NCBI RefSeq assembly: GCF_000797495.1
Contig: NZ_JTGN01000012.1
Span: 136,973-192,552 of the forward strand
From: Robinsoniella peoriensis
GTDB lineage: Bacteria > Bacillota > Clostridia > Lachnospirales > Lachnospiraceae
Direction: 5' to 3'
Length of the DNA: 55,580 bases
Below the pieces are notes generated by a model. It saw only the letters and a list, made by a program, of their open reading frames with translations. It was not told the origin of the DNA and did no database searches. This document shows positions 1 to 9,141 of this stretch, one piece after another (the stretch's first letter is position 1; every line of letters begins with the position of its first letter). The position numbers and the translations under genes are program-made.

Positions 1-833
1 GCAAATGGTCCGCCGTGAACGATTGCAGGCACGTGTTCCAGAGTCTGAACCAGGTTTGGTTTCAGAGCATCTTTTAACAGTGCTGTCATAGCGCCCTGTG
101 CATTTAAGTCGCCTGCGGTTACCGGTTTCTGCTCTGCAATTTTTCCATATGTATATCCAACGATAATCTTGGAAAGTCTCTCTTTTAAATCTGTGATATC
201 TTTTGCCAGACATAATACTGCCATAATTTCAGATGCAACGGTGATATCATATCCGTCTTCTCTAGGCATTCCGTTTGTCTTTCCGCCCAGTCCGTCTATT
301 ACATTACGAAGCTGGCGGTCATTCATATCCACACATCTTCTCCAAGTGATCTTTCTTGGGTCGATGTTTAATGCATTGCCCTGGAAGATATGGTTATCCA
401 GCATCGCTGCCAGTAAGTTGTTGGCTGCACCGATAGCATGGAAATCACCTGTAAAGTGAAGGTTGATGTCTTCCATCGGAACTACCTGTGCATAGCCGCC
501 GCCTGCTGCGCCGCCTTTTACGCCGAATACCGGTCCTAAAGATGGCTCACGAAGCGCAACCATAACGTTCTTGCCCAGTTTTTGTAAACCATCAGCCAGA
601 CCTACGGTAGTTGTCGTTTTTCCTTCACCTGCCGGAGTCGGGTTGATTGCTGTTACAAGAACTAATTTTCCGTTTGGAGCATCACTTTCTTTTAAAAGGT
701 TGTAGTCAATTTTCGCTTTGTATTTACCATATTGCTCCAGATATTTTTCGTCAATACCTGCTTTTGCTGCAATTTCTGTAATTGGGGACATGGTAGTCTC
801 CTGTGCAATTTCGATGTCTGATTTGTAACCCAT
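1..833 (-). CDS. fhs: Formate-tetrahydrofolate ligase, C-terminus cut by window edge
   Basis: ATP-dependent ligation of formate to tetrahydrofolate, the first step of the methyl branch of the Wood-Ljungdahl pathway, in the cytoplasm. The visible N-terminal half begins MGYKSDIEIAQ and contains the nucleotide loop TPAGEGKTTT and the family-typical stretches REPSLGPVFGVKGGAAGGG and DMNDRQLRNVIDGLGG. The ATG at 831-833 is preceded by a good AAAGGAGA site. About 278 residues of the usual 555 or so are inside the window; the rest lies beyond base 1. It is the last visible gene of the acs operon. The identification rests on long, unbroken family motifs and is very secure. Confidence 0.97.
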   Translation of the reverse strand, partial: MGYKSDIEIAQETTMSPITEIAAKAGIDEKYLEQYGKYKAKIDYNLLKESDAPNGKLVLVTAINPTPAGEGKTTTTVGLADGLQKLGKNVMVALREPSLGPVFGVKGGAAGGGYAQVVPMEDINLHFTGDFHAIGAANNLLAAMLDNHIFQGNALNIDPRKITWRRCVDMNDRQLRNVIDGLGGKTNGMPREDGYDITVASEIMAVLCLAKDITDLKERLSKIIVGYTYGKIAEQKPVTAGDLNAQGAMTALLKDALKPNLVQTLEHVPAIVHGGPF

Positions 834-890
834 AGAAATATCTCCTTTCAAAACTATCCGTCCAATGTTTTCCTGACACTTTAACGGATT

Positions 891-1541
891 TTAGATTTTT
901 TTTAATGTGCCGATGGACACATCTCCAACAACTGCCAGATCCTCTGCTTCAAAGGATAGTGGAAAATTATCAGAAAATAGTATTTGGGATGACGGTGGAA
1001 ACTCATCATCCCCAGCCCATAGAATAAATCGTACAAAATATCCATTTATGAATTCAAACTCGTAAGATACATCGCCAAGCTCTAATCTTACGGCGCCCAC
1101 TTTGTCCATTTGTGCCTGAAAAAGTTCTAACTTTGAACCGTAGGAAAATGCCAGACGCATCAGGCATCTGCCCTGAAACTGTCTGAAATAAACCTCACCC
1201 CAGGGCACTTCACGATAAGTCAGATACTTTCCGGTTGTCTCAGATGCTGTGCCTTTTGTCAAAAAACGGATTGCAATAATCTTTGCAGATATTTCTTCCA
1301 TAAGGGCACCATATGTCTCATCATCAGTCTCTGCTTTTTCCACACTGAATTCCGGATAAGATATCAGATAACTTTTCTGCATCATCCGCAGCGTAAATAC
1401 CTGCTTTTCTTCATCAAAGGGAACTCCTGTGCGTCTGCTTGCTTCAATCGGATCTATTTTGCGATATTCTTCAAGGTAATGCTCGAACGGGATTCGTTCT
1501 TTGTTGTCTTTTTCGTACTCAATATTCATATGTATCCCCAT
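891..1541 (-). CDS. DUF3786 protein of the acs operon
   Basis: A 216-residue soluble protein without signal peptide or membrane segment. It resembles the DUF3786 family, found mainly in anaerobes, often next to corrinoid or CO dehydrogenase genes; its biochemical role is not known to me. It has a polar N-terminus (residues 5-30), then alternating strand-like segments ending in an FEFINGYFVRFILWAGDDEFPPSSQI region that is the most family-like part. Only one cysteine is visible, so it is unlikely to carry its own Fe-S cluster. It sits between acsV and fhs, 26 bp after acsV, so it is presumably cotranscribed. The start could also be the second ATG at 1529, as the GGAAG site is very close to the first. 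Confidence 0.8.
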   Translation of the reverse strand: MGIHMNIEYEKDNKERIPFEHYLEEYRKIDPIEASRRTGVPFDEEKQVFTLRMMQKSYLISYPEFSVEKAETDDETYGALMEEISAKIIAIRFLTKGTASETTGKYLTYREVPWGEVYFRQFQGRCLMRLAFSYGSKLELFQAQMDKVGAVRLELGDVSYEFEFINGYFVRFILWAGDDEFPPSSQILFSDNFPLSFEAEDLAVVGDVSIGTLKKI

Positions 1542-1567
1542 TGCTTCCTTTCAATATCCCAATTTAG

Positions 1568-3484
1568 TTAGTCTTCAAATAGTGTCGTATCTGTATGCGG
1601 CAAGAAACATGCTGCAACAAACTCATCCATATACTGAGGGATTGCACTTAATTCCAGATAAGTCATATTTCTTGCAACTTCATATACTTTCCGCTCAGCC
1701 TGAGTAGAGCAAAGCATTGCATATGCCCCTGACAGGGATGAATTTCCAATATACTGGTACAATTCCAAAGGAACTTTCGGGAACATCCCAATATGAATTG
1801 CATTTTCCATATTGATACCGCTTCCAATGCCACCTGCTACATAAACATGTTCTATCATTGAAATATCAAAATCACAATAAGATAACATCGTCCGGATTGC
1901 AGAGAAAATTGCTCCCTTTGCACGGATAAAATTATCGATATCAACTTCTGAAATCTCCACATCCTTCACAGACCCTGCTTCTGACTCAAATGCCAGCACA
2001 TAGCTGCCCATATCAAATTTATCGTGTCTTACGCGTTTTCCTTCACGGACAAATTTACCTTTAGGGTTAATAATGCCGCAACGGAATAACTCACTGATAA
2101 TATCAATGATACCGGAACCGCAGATTCCAATCGGTTTCGTCCCCTCATCTCCAATTACAGAGAGATTTGGCTCCATTGTTTCTTTATCTATGGTACAAGC
2201 TTCAATTGCTCCATCTGTAGCCCGCATGCCACAGCTGATATCCCCACCTTCAAATGCCGGTCCTGCTGAGCAGGCACAACTCATTAAAAAGTCAGAGTTA
2301 CCAAATACAATCTCGCCATTGGTACCAAGGTCAATAAACAAGGAAAACTCCGGTTTATTCCACAGTGCACTTACAAAAGCACCTGCTGTTATATCTCCGC
2401 CTACATAGCTTCCGATATTTGGAGCTATAATAATATGGGAATCCGGATTAATATGAATTCCAATATCAGATGCATACAGTGAATTCGTTTTAAAGAAGGT
2501 TGGAATGTATGGTTCCATACGAAGAGGATCAGCATTGATACCCATTAATAAATGGTTCATAGTGGTATTGCCTGCAACACACATACGATATATACTCATA
2601 GGATCCAGTTTCGCCTGTCTGCACATGGTCTGGATCAACGGATTAATCGTCTCTTCAATAACTGCTTTTTGCAGTCTCTCCTTGCCGCCTGGTTTTGCCG
2701 ATTCAATTATACGATTAATTACATCGGCACCGTAACGGATTTGTCCGTTTCCGGAAGAACCTTTTGCAAGAATAGATCCGTCCAGCATATTAATCAGAAT
2801 TGCTGAAACCGTTGTTGTTCCGATATCAATTGCAATTCCACCTACAATCACTTCTTCATTCTCCGGGAAAACATCATATACAAATATATTTGTTTCAATT
2901 TTTCTTACAATTATTTTGACACGAAAATTGCTTTCCCTAAGCACATCCGGCAATTTCTTCAAAACCGAATATGGAACACGGATCTTTTCAATACCAGTTA
3001 TTGCCGTAATTGCGCGGGTAAACCGCTCATTGTCAGGCATGGTATCATCCAAAGTAGGCTCATCCATAGATACATTCAAAATCTCTAATGTATTCTTCAG
3101 TTCAATACCTGCTTCTAAAATCTGTTCTTTTGCATCGGAAAAAATCTTTAATTCTTCCGGCGAACTTAGATCTGCCACTTTCATACGGCTTCTGTAAGCA
3201 GAGGCAATATCCGGCACCAGTACTTCCACATCCGCATTTATGGTACTGACACAGGCGAGACGCCAGCCTTCGGCATAGTCCTCATCCGTAATATGACGCG
3301 TCTTTTTTGATTCTAATTCACCGCCAACGAGCTTTACTCTGCATTTCCCGCAAGATGCATTTCCTGAACACGGTGCATCGATAGCTACGTTTGTTTTTCT
3401 CGCTACCTCAAGAAGGCTTTCACCGAAAGCAGCGAAGACAATAATATCTTCGCTGTTTTCAAACTTAAAAGTAACTTTATGCAT
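1568..3484 (-). CDS. acsV: Corrinoid activation/regeneration protein (RACo), 2Fe-2S ASKHA ATPase
   Basis: Reductive activator of the corrinoid Fe-S protein: it uses ATP to return inactive Co(II) to Co(I). Residues 1-90 form a plant-type ferredoxin domain with C39, C45, C48 and C78 placed to bind a 2Fe-2S cluster. A linker (about 90-210) leads to a C-terminal actin-like ATPase region with the phosphate-binding signature AIDIGTTTVSAIL near residue 218, a second loop IAPNIGSYVGGDITAG and FIDLGTNGEIV. Length (638) fits the family. It lies 3 bp after acsE, the gene order seen in other acetogens, which supports the CoFeSP partner over other corrinoid proteins. The start ATG at 3484 directly precedes the ferredoxin domain. 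Confidence 0.93.
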   Translation of the reverse strand: MHKVTFKFENSEDIIVFAAFGESLLEVARKTNVAIDAPCSGNASCGKCRVKLVGGELESKKTRHITDEDYAEGWRLACVSTINADVEVLVPDIASAYRSRMKVADLSSPEELKIFSDAKEQILEAGIELKNTLEILNVSMDEPTLDDTMPDNERFTRAITAITGIEKIRVPYSVLKKLPDVLRESNFRVKIIVRKIETNIFVYDVFPENEEVIVGGIAIDIGTTTVSAILINMLDGSILAKGSSGNGQIRYGADVINRIIESAKPGGKERLQKAVIEETINPLIQTMCRQAKLDPMSIYRMCVAGNTTMNHLLMGINADPLRMEPYIPTFFKTNSLYASDIGIHINPDSHIIIAPNIGSYVGGDITAGAFVSALWNKPEFSLFIDLGTNGEIVFGNSDFLMSCACSAGPAFEGGDISCGMRATDGAIEACTIDKETMEPNLSVIGDEGTKPIGICGSGIIDIISELFRCGIINPKGKFVREGKRVRHDKFDMGSYVLAFESEAGSVKDVEISEVDIDNFIRAKGAIFSAIRTMLSYCDFDISMIEHVYVAGGIGSGINMENAIHIGMFPKVPLELYQYIGNSSLSGAYAMLCSTQAERKVYEVARNMTYLELSAIPQYMDEFVAACFLPHTDTTLFED

Positions 3485-3487
3485 ATA

Positions 3488-4273
3488 TTAGATCTCCAGA
3501 TAGGAATCCGCATATAAGGTATTGTTTTTAAATACATCACAGGATTTGATTGTTTCCATCAATCTTAAATCACAAGGATTTACGATAGCGGAAGTCAAAC
3601 CATTCATCATAGCCATAGCTACTAAAGCAGAATCCATGATCGGACGGATATGTTTTGGCATACCGTTAGAGTTATTGGATAATCCACCTGTAGAGTTTAA
3701 TCCCATATCGCTGAACATTTTAATTGCTTCTAAAACGTCCATCTGCTTGTCCTGCATTCCTTTAACAACAAGGAATAACGGGTCAAACCAGAGATCAGTA
3801 GGTTCCATGCCAAGTTCCAGACCTCTCTCTAACATGTTCTGGCAGTGCATCATACGTTCGTCATTATCAGATGGAACGCCTTCTGCGGAACATAATGCGA
3901 TAACAATTGCATCATTTGCTGCAGCTAAATCGATATTTTCGATTCTGTCTCCGGCATCTGCAGAGTTAACGATTGGTTTTCCTTTTGAACGGTTATATAC
4001 GGAAATACCAGCTTCAATCGCTTTTTTATTAGCGGTATCCAGTGCCAGCGGTACATTGTCGAATTCATTCTGAAGCAGCTGAACAGCCCATTTCATTAAT
4101 TCTTCGCCATCGCTTTCAGCCGGTCCGATATTTACATCTAAGTAAGTTGCGCCTGCATCAAGCTGCTCTTTTGCACGCTGAATGATAGGAGCTCCGTCTC
4201 TTTCTGCCATTGCTTTACGGATAACTGGGGAAATACAGTGGATTCTTTCACCAATTGTTACGAATTTTGCCAT
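3488..4273 (-). CDS. acsE: Methyltetrahydrofolate:corrinoid/iron-sulfur protein methyltransferase
   Basis: Transfers the methyl group of 5-methyl-THF to Co(I) of the corrinoid Fe-S protein AcsCD. The 261-residue sequence is a single TIM-barrel pterin-binding domain: FVTIGERIHCISPVIRKAM at the N-terminus, then ATYLDVNIGPAE, PLALDTANKKAIEAGI and IVNSADAGDRIEN, which carry the aspartates and asparagines that line the pterin pocket in this family. Length matches AcsE (about 262) and excludes the longer MetH-type proteins. The gene is followed by acsV (3 bp gap) and preceded by a 224-bp hairpin-rich gap before acsC. The ATG at 4273 has a GGAGA site just upstream. Confidence 0.95.
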   Translation of the reverse strand: MAKFVTIGERIHCISPVIRKAMAERDGAPIIQRAKEQLDAGATYLDVNIGPAESDGEELMKWAVQLLQNEFDNVPLALDTANKKAIEAGISVYNRSKGKPIVNSADAGDRIENIDLAAANDAIVIALCSAEGVPSDNDERMMHCQNMLERGLELGMEPTDLWFDPLFLVVKGMQDKQMDVLEAIKMFSDMGLNSTGGLSNNSNGMPKHIRPIMDSALVAMAMMNGLTSAIVNPCDLRLMETIKSCDVFKNNTLYADSYLEI

Positions 4274-4303
4274 TGTTTAATCTCCTTCTCTAATTGAAAT
4301 TGT

Positions 4304-4441
4304 TGTAACATTTCAGACAGGTCTGCGCATTTACTGCGCCGACCGTATGAAAACCTGGAGCCTGCAGACATCCAGCCCTTCGCCGCAGGCGAATTTCAAT
4401 GGGCTGGATGTGTAACAGTTCATGCTGTCTGAACTGTTACA
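4304..4441. repeat. Compound inverted-repeat element between acsC and acsE
   Basis: This non-coding gap is almost wholly palindromic. Outer arms 4304-4319 and 4426-4441 are complementary at 15 of 16 positions. Inside are: GCGCA/TGCGC flanked by GGTC/GACC (about 4320-4344); a perfect 11-bp stem ACATCCAGCCC (4368-4378) with GGGCTGGATGT (4401-4411), itself enclosing TTCGCC-GCA-GGCGAA (4379-4393); and a perfect 10-bp stem TAACAGTTCA (4413-4422) with TGAACTGTTA (4430-4439). GCCTGC and GCAGGC allow a competing fold. It may be an intergenic palindromic repeat or an RNA element tuning acsC/acsE stoichiometry; the sequence alone does not decide. Confidence 0.8.
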
Positions 4442-4497
4442 TATTGTTAGTAAAATCATTTACTGATTTCTGCCATACTATATTAGTATAGAGAAAA

Positions 4498-5841
4498 TTA
4501 CTGCATATCTTTTAAGAATTTCACAAGCTGTACAGCTTCATTTGGTCCTACAATGACATCCCATCCCGGAAGTTTCGCTTCTACTTCACCTTTTAAAACA
4601 GCTACTTTACCTGGAAGAATTAATTTTCTGTTTTTGATCTTGCCTTCGATATCAGCTTCTCCAAAATATTTAGCAATAGAACTTGCAGATAATTTACCTG
4701 CTGCCCATGCTGTCAGAACGGATAATCCGCCTGCATCACTGATAATCAGATTACAAGGAACTCCGGAACGCTCTAACTCGCCGGATACTACGAAATATGT
4801 AAGTGCAAAGTCTACAGTTGTAAGACAAACTGAATTCTCATCTGCTCCATTGATTGGGTAAATACCCGGTTCTACTTTCATTGGCTTCTGAGGATCTGTA
4901 AATACGTTCTGTCTTAAACCATATAACGGCAATGCCTGAGCATAAGTCATTTCTTCCATTACTATGATAGAGCCATATTTAATTGTAAACATAGATGCTA
5001 AAGCTGCCTGCATGTGGATATCTCCCTTTGCAAGTGCTGCTACATTTACGATTGACGGATAACCAAATGTTCTGTCACTGTCTTTAACTGCTGCTTTTCT
5101 CATCTGAACTGCTGTTGCAAATGCATCTTTAATGGATTTACATCCCGCATCCAGGATCAGGTTCTTGTTTCCAAGTCCTTCTAATTTAGCAACTGTATCA
5201 TATAATTCATTTATATCTGCTCCACGAACACCAAGTACAGCACCTGCTGCAACAGCTATTGCACTCATAGCTTCATAATTGGAAGCATCTGCTCCATTTA
5301 ATACTGGTTTGCTGTCTTTGCATACTTCAAGAGCTGCTTTTGCAACTTCAACATCTGTACATCCTAAAATCAAAGTTCTGTTCAGAGCCGCTGCTTTTTT
5401 TACAAGCTCTACATAATCACTGACTCCATCAGCGCTGTAGTTAACATAGACCATCTCTACAAACATTCTTTCGCCGATACGTTCGTAATCAACCTTAGGA
5501 ATTGCTGCAAGCTTAGCATCAATTGTTGCTTCATCCATACAATTGCAAAGAGCAACTGCATATCTTGTCTTACTTACAAAAGTTTTTTCGTGTCTTTCAA
5601 GAACAGTTTCTCCGCCTAAAGTAAATTCATTTTCGCCTGTTCCGACTTTAATTGTTTTCATTGGTGGTGCAGTAGCCTCTGATAAAGTTGCTAATGCATC
5701 CGGTGAGAAATGCGGACATGCACTGATATCCATAGCGCCCTGTGCAACCTTCATTGAGAAAGCCATACATGTTGGGCATCCACACTCCTTACAGTTTTTC
5801 TTAGGTGATAATTTAAATATATCAAGACCTTTAAGTGCCAT
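4498..5841 (-). CDS. acsC: Corrinoid iron-sulfur protein, large subunit
   Basis: Large (gamma) subunit of the corrinoid Fe-S protein that carries the methyl group from AcsE to acetyl-CoA synthase. The N-terminus has the 4Fe-4S domain with C17, C20, C25 and C42 (CKECGCPTC followed by ISACPHFS), which reduces the cobalt. Residues of about 60-320 form the TIM-barrel part that binds AcsD, and the C-terminal domain (GGLSVLTAWAAGKLSASSI and INGAD region) is the cobamide-binding part of this family. At 447 residues it has the standard length. It lies 26 bp downstream of acsD in the same operon. The ATG start is preceded by GGAGGAAAAAG. Confidence 0.96.
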   Translation of the reverse strand: MALKGLDIFKLSPKKNCKECGCPTCMAFSMKVAQGAMDISACPHFSPDALATLSEATAPPMKTIKVGTGENEFTLGGETVLERHEKTFVSKTRYAVALCNCMDEATIDAKLAAIPKVDYERIGERMFVEMVYVNYSADGVSDYVELVKKAAALNRTLILGCTDVEVAKAALEVCKDSKPVLNGADASNYEAMSAIAVAAGAVLGVRGADINELYDTVAKLEGLGNKNLILDAGCKSIKDAFATAVQMRKAAVKDSDRTFGYPSIVNVAALAKGDIHMQAALASMFTIKYGSIIVMEEMTYAQALPLYGLRQNVFTDPQKPMKVEPGIYPINGADENSVCLTTVDFALTYFVVSGELERSGVPCNLIISDAGGLSVLTAWAAGKLSASSIAKYFGEADIEGKIKNRKLILPGKVAVLKGEVEAKLPGWDVIVGPNEAVQLVKFLKDMQ

Positions 5842-5867
5842 AATTCTTTTTCCTCCTTAAGCAGCAA

Positions 5868-6809
5868 TTATACTAATTCTTTGACTAATTTTGAAATAGT
5901 TGCAACTGATACAGGATGTTTTAAAATAACTGCATTTGATCCGGAAACTAAAACTGCTGCTGCTGTCTCTACTTCCATATCAATACCGCGCTGTTCAACA
6001 TCTCCCCATTCAGGCATATCAGCTTCTGAAGCCATTGATTCTTTTACGCCCCATGTTTCAGATGCTACCGGTGTTATAATCGGCATCTGTAACATTCCAT
6101 CATTCTGAGATAAAGCTGCTGCTTTTACTCTCTGCATGGTGGAAACAACATATTCAAAACCATAACCTGCTGCTGCAGTACCTACGTTCATAACAACGTT
6201 AGAACTGCTGACACCTAACTGTGACAATAATACATTTAACTGTTTTGCAAGGTTGATATCAACTGCTGATTCAGCACCTACTACCTGCTTATAAGCCAGG
6301 CCTGCTGCTGCACCAACTGTCTTGTAGTTTTCTTCCTTTGCTGCTAAAAGCATTGCATTTCTGCCTTCCAGTACTTCGGCAGCTTTGCTTAAAAGTTCTG
6401 CATCTTTTTCAACGTTCTTGCATCCCGCAATAACAAGTGGCACGTCTACTGCTGCTGCAACATCTTTTACGATTTGAATTAATTCCTCTGTAGATTTGTC
6501 AGCTCCGTTGGGATCTCCGCCTTCTAATCTCAGGCAAAGGAAATCAGCGCCTTCCATAGCCGCGGCTTTTTTAGCCATATCAGCTACAGTTGCACAGCCT
6601 TCATAATATTTCTGAATAAATTCCGGTTCATTTTCTAAACCGAAGTCTGTGATCTCAACACCTACTTTTGGTGCGTTTTCGATAGGAGCATCGAAGGTAT
6701 AAAATGGTAATACATTTTCTCCGCCTATGGTAATTTTCTTGTCCCCGCATCCAATTTCAACAGTGTTAATATTTGCGCTGAACTTTCCTGATTTTGCATT
6801 AAATGGCAT
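5868..6809 (-). CDS. acsD: Corrinoid iron-sulfur protein, small subunit
   Basis: Small (delta) subunit of the corrinoid Fe-S protein; a TIM-barrel that dimerises with AcsC and closes over the cobamide. The sequence shows the family-typical KKITIGGENVLPFYTFD, the segment DFLCLRLEGGDPNG and VSSSNVVMNVGTAAAGYGFEY. At 313 residues it has the usual length and lacks Fe-S cysteine clusters, as expected for this subunit. It follows acsB after a 188-bp gap holding a strong hairpin and precedes acsC by 26 bp. The ATG at 6809 has a GAAGGAGG site eight bases upstream. Confidence 0.95.
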   Translation of the reverse strand: MPFNAKSGKFSANINTVEIGCGDKKITIGGENVLPFYTFDAPIENAPKVGVEITDFGLENEPEFIQKYYEGCATVADMAKKAAAMEGADFLCLRLEGGDPNGADKSTEELIQIVKDVAAAVDVPLVIAGCKNVEKDAELLSKAAEVLEGRNAMLLAAKEENYKTVGAAAGLAYKQVVGAESAVDINLAKQLNVLLSQLGVSSSNVVMNVGTAAAGYGFEYVVSTMQRVKAAALSQNDGMLQMPIITPVASETWGVKESMASEADMPEWGDVEQRGIDMEVETAAAVLVSGSNAVILKHPVSVATISKLVKELV

Positions 6810-6835
6810 TTCTAATAAACCTCCTTCATGTTTTT

Positions 6836-6875
6836 AGACTGTTGTAAAACATAATTATATTTTACAACAGTCTGC
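6836..6875. other. Perfect 14-bp-stem hairpin between acsB and acsD
   Basis: AGACTGTTGTAAAA and TTTTACAACAGTCT form a perfect 14-bp stem around a 10-base loop in the 188-bp gap. There is no long U tract after it in the direction of transcription, and acsD begins about 30 bases later, so I read it as an mRNA-processing or stability hairpin rather than a full terminator. It could let acsB and acsDC transcripts accumulate at different levels. Confidence 0.7.
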
Positions 6876-6997
6876 CTTAAAAATCCATAAAATCTTTGTA
6901 CTTCTTTAAGAACACTCCCATTAAAAACCCTTGAATTTACTGAATATTTATAGATATCTCCGGTATAAACAAAAGCTTTGGTGATTCTTAAATCAAA

Positions 6998-9127
6998 TTA
7001 CATCATTGGTTCCATGCTAAGTGCCGGATGACCTTTTTCTTCTAAGTATGCTAATAATGTTTCCGGATCTTCTGCTACTGTTTCATCACCGATCATATCA
7101 ACAAAGTTATCGATATTATATAATTCTTTCGCGGTAGCATTTAACTTCTCAGCAACCTGATCTTTTAAGTCTTTTGGCATCCATACGATTCTGCCAACAC
7201 CGCCTTCTGCTTTCATGAACTTCTTAGAAGCGATGAAGTGTTTACCATGTCCCATGAAACCTGGTGTCTGAACACCGCCGCCTGTCATGGAAGCTAATTC
7301 AGGGAACGTCATACCGATTGGTGTCATTCCTGCATATTCACGGTTCGCAATACATACACCATTGGATAATGGCTCAATACCACAGATACACTCAAAACAT
7401 CCACAAGATGTCATAGGATCTTCAATGATAGAATATAAGGTTACTGTTTCAAGAGCACCCTGGGAATATTTCTTAACCGCATCGTTAACATCCTGGTAAG
7501 ATCCGGTTCTTTCATCAATTAAGCCGCCTTTTGTGATAACCTGGCATGGTCCCTGAGGATCAAGTTCGTTGGTAGCCTTTGCATCCAGCCATGAAACAGC
7601 ACCGCAAAGTCCAAGTCTTTCAGGTGTAACAACACATACGTGAGACGGTGAGAATGCCTGACACATAATACAGCTGTAGTATACGTCAACACCTTCATCT
7701 GTTAATGTACTAAGTCTTTCATCACGTTTGTCATAGCTTGGTACAGCCAGTTCTGAACGAAGTTTTGTACATTCCGCTGCATCCGTAATAACTTTAACCT
7801 GACATTTGTCAACAACTGCTGCAAATTCGCTCTTAATTTTAGCATACAGAACTTCACCGATATGTTTTGCTCTGAATCCTGCATTAAAGGTATCTTTGCT
7901 CACACGTACACGGATCATATCTCTCTGTCCGGTATGCATTACGCCTTCGATACAGTTGATGTAGGAGTGGAATTTACGTTCAAATACAGGCTCGAAATCA
8001 GACTGCATGTTCTTTCCTGCAACTTCTACTATGTAAGCAATACTCTGTTTGCTTCCAACTTCGAATTCGTCAAAGTCCGGTCCGATTACTTCAATCTTAT
8101 GATCTTCGATTTCTGTTGCTTCTTTTGCCTGTACTAATTCGAAACAGTCAACTCTGGAACCATCGAATTCTACCTGCATATCACCACGGCGGATGATTTC
8201 ACCTTCAAATGCAGATGCAAATGCAACCGGGATATCGATCTTGGTGATTTTAATCTTAATATCTCTTGCTTCCAGAGATGTTGCGTTGAATTTCGCTACA
8301 TCTTCCTGAACGATTAAGCTCTTTGGTACGCGGAAGATATTTTCTGTTTCGTTTGTAACTACCGGGAAACCAAGTGCAATTGCACCAGCTCCACAGGCAA
8401 CTACTACATCATCCAAAGGTCCGAAAGCATTTACAAATGCTGGAACTCTTTCAAATGTATATTTCATTAACGCGCCTGCATCTCCTGCTGTAATATTACC
8501 GAAGATCAGAGCTGCCCTGATTGCTACGGATACTACGTGGATTACGCTTGTTACATCTTTTCCTAACGGAATAACACGAACGTTAGCGCCTGTTTTATAT
8601 CCTAATTCTGCACACTGGTCAATGATTCCGCCAACCAATGTTACCAGGATACCCTGTGCCTGATAGCTCTTAATCAGGTCAACACCTTCCTGTGCAGTTG
8701 GTGCAGTACCAAGGACTACAGCTACACCTGGGATATCTCCTGTAACAAGAGGAACGCCCAGCTCACGGATAATTGCATCGCTTAAATGTCCATAGCATGG
8801 ATCTTCGTAAGGAGCAGCTCCGTCAATATATTTTAACACTTCAATAAACTCTGCACACAGAGCTGTAGCAACACCTGACATAAATGCATCATTCAGACGT
8901 TTTTCTCTGGTCATTAAAGATTTTACAACTCCGAGAGCTGTTTTTAAATCACCTAAATTAGCGATTTTTGTTCCTGTTACACCATAGTAACAAGGTAAGC
9001 TGTATGCTGTATTTGGAAAACTTACTGCTTTATCAGCGCCATGCTGTGCGATTGCACCGTCAATTGCCTGCTCTGTCAATCCGTATACGGCATCATTTCC
9101 ACTAAATACTCTATCAAATAATGTCAC
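6998..9127 (-). CDS. acsB: Acetyl-CoA synthase (CO dehydrogenase/ACS complex beta subunit)
   Basis: Condenses CO, the methyl group from AcsCD and coenzyme A to acetyl-CoA. At 709 residues it has the full three-domain bacterial form: an N-terminal CODH-docking domain (about 1-290), a middle domain and the C-terminal A-cluster domain. The A-cluster ligands are visible: C486, C489, C498 and C508 (SCIMC...VC...LCG) for the 4Fe-4S cube and the C575-G-C577 pair that binds the distal nickel. Their spacing matches that of the well-studied Moorella enzyme with a constant offset of 20. It lies 14 bp after cooC and is cotranscribed with acsA. All key residues are present. Confidence 0.98.
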   Translation of the reverse strand: MTLFDRVFSGNDAVYGLTEQAIDGAIAQHGADKAVSFPNTAYSLPCYYGVTGTKIANLGDLKTALGVVKSLMTREKRLNDAFMSGVATALCAEFIEVLKYIDGAAPYEDPCYGHLSDAIIRELGVPLVTGDIPGVAVVLGTAPTAQEGVDLIKSYQAQGILVTLVGGIIDQCAELGYKTGANVRVIPLGKDVTSVIHVVSVAIRAALIFGNITAGDAGALMKYTFERVPAFVNAFGPLDDVVVACGAGAIALGFPVVTNETENIFRVPKSLIVQEDVAKFNATSLEARDIKIKITKIDIPVAFASAFEGEIIRRGDMQVEFDGSRVDCFELVQAKEATEIEDHKIEVIGPDFDEFEVGSKQSIAYIVEVAGKNMQSDFEPVFERKFHSYINCIEGVMHTGQRDMIRVRVSKDTFNAGFRAKHIGEVLYAKIKSEFAAVVDKCQVKVITDAAECTKLRSELAVPSYDKRDERLSTLTDEGVDVYYSCIMCQAFSPSHVCVVTPERLGLCGAVSWLDAKATNELDPQGPCQVITKGGLIDERTGSYQDVNDAVKKYSQGALETVTLYSIIEDPMTSCGCFECICGIEPLSNGVCIANREYAGMTPIGMTFPELASMTGGGVQTPGFMGHGKHFIASKKFMKAEGGVGRIVWMPKDLKDQVAEKLNATAKELYNIDNFVDMIGDETVAEDPETLLAYLEEKGHPALSMEPMM

Positions 9128-9141
9128 TGTTATACCTCCAA

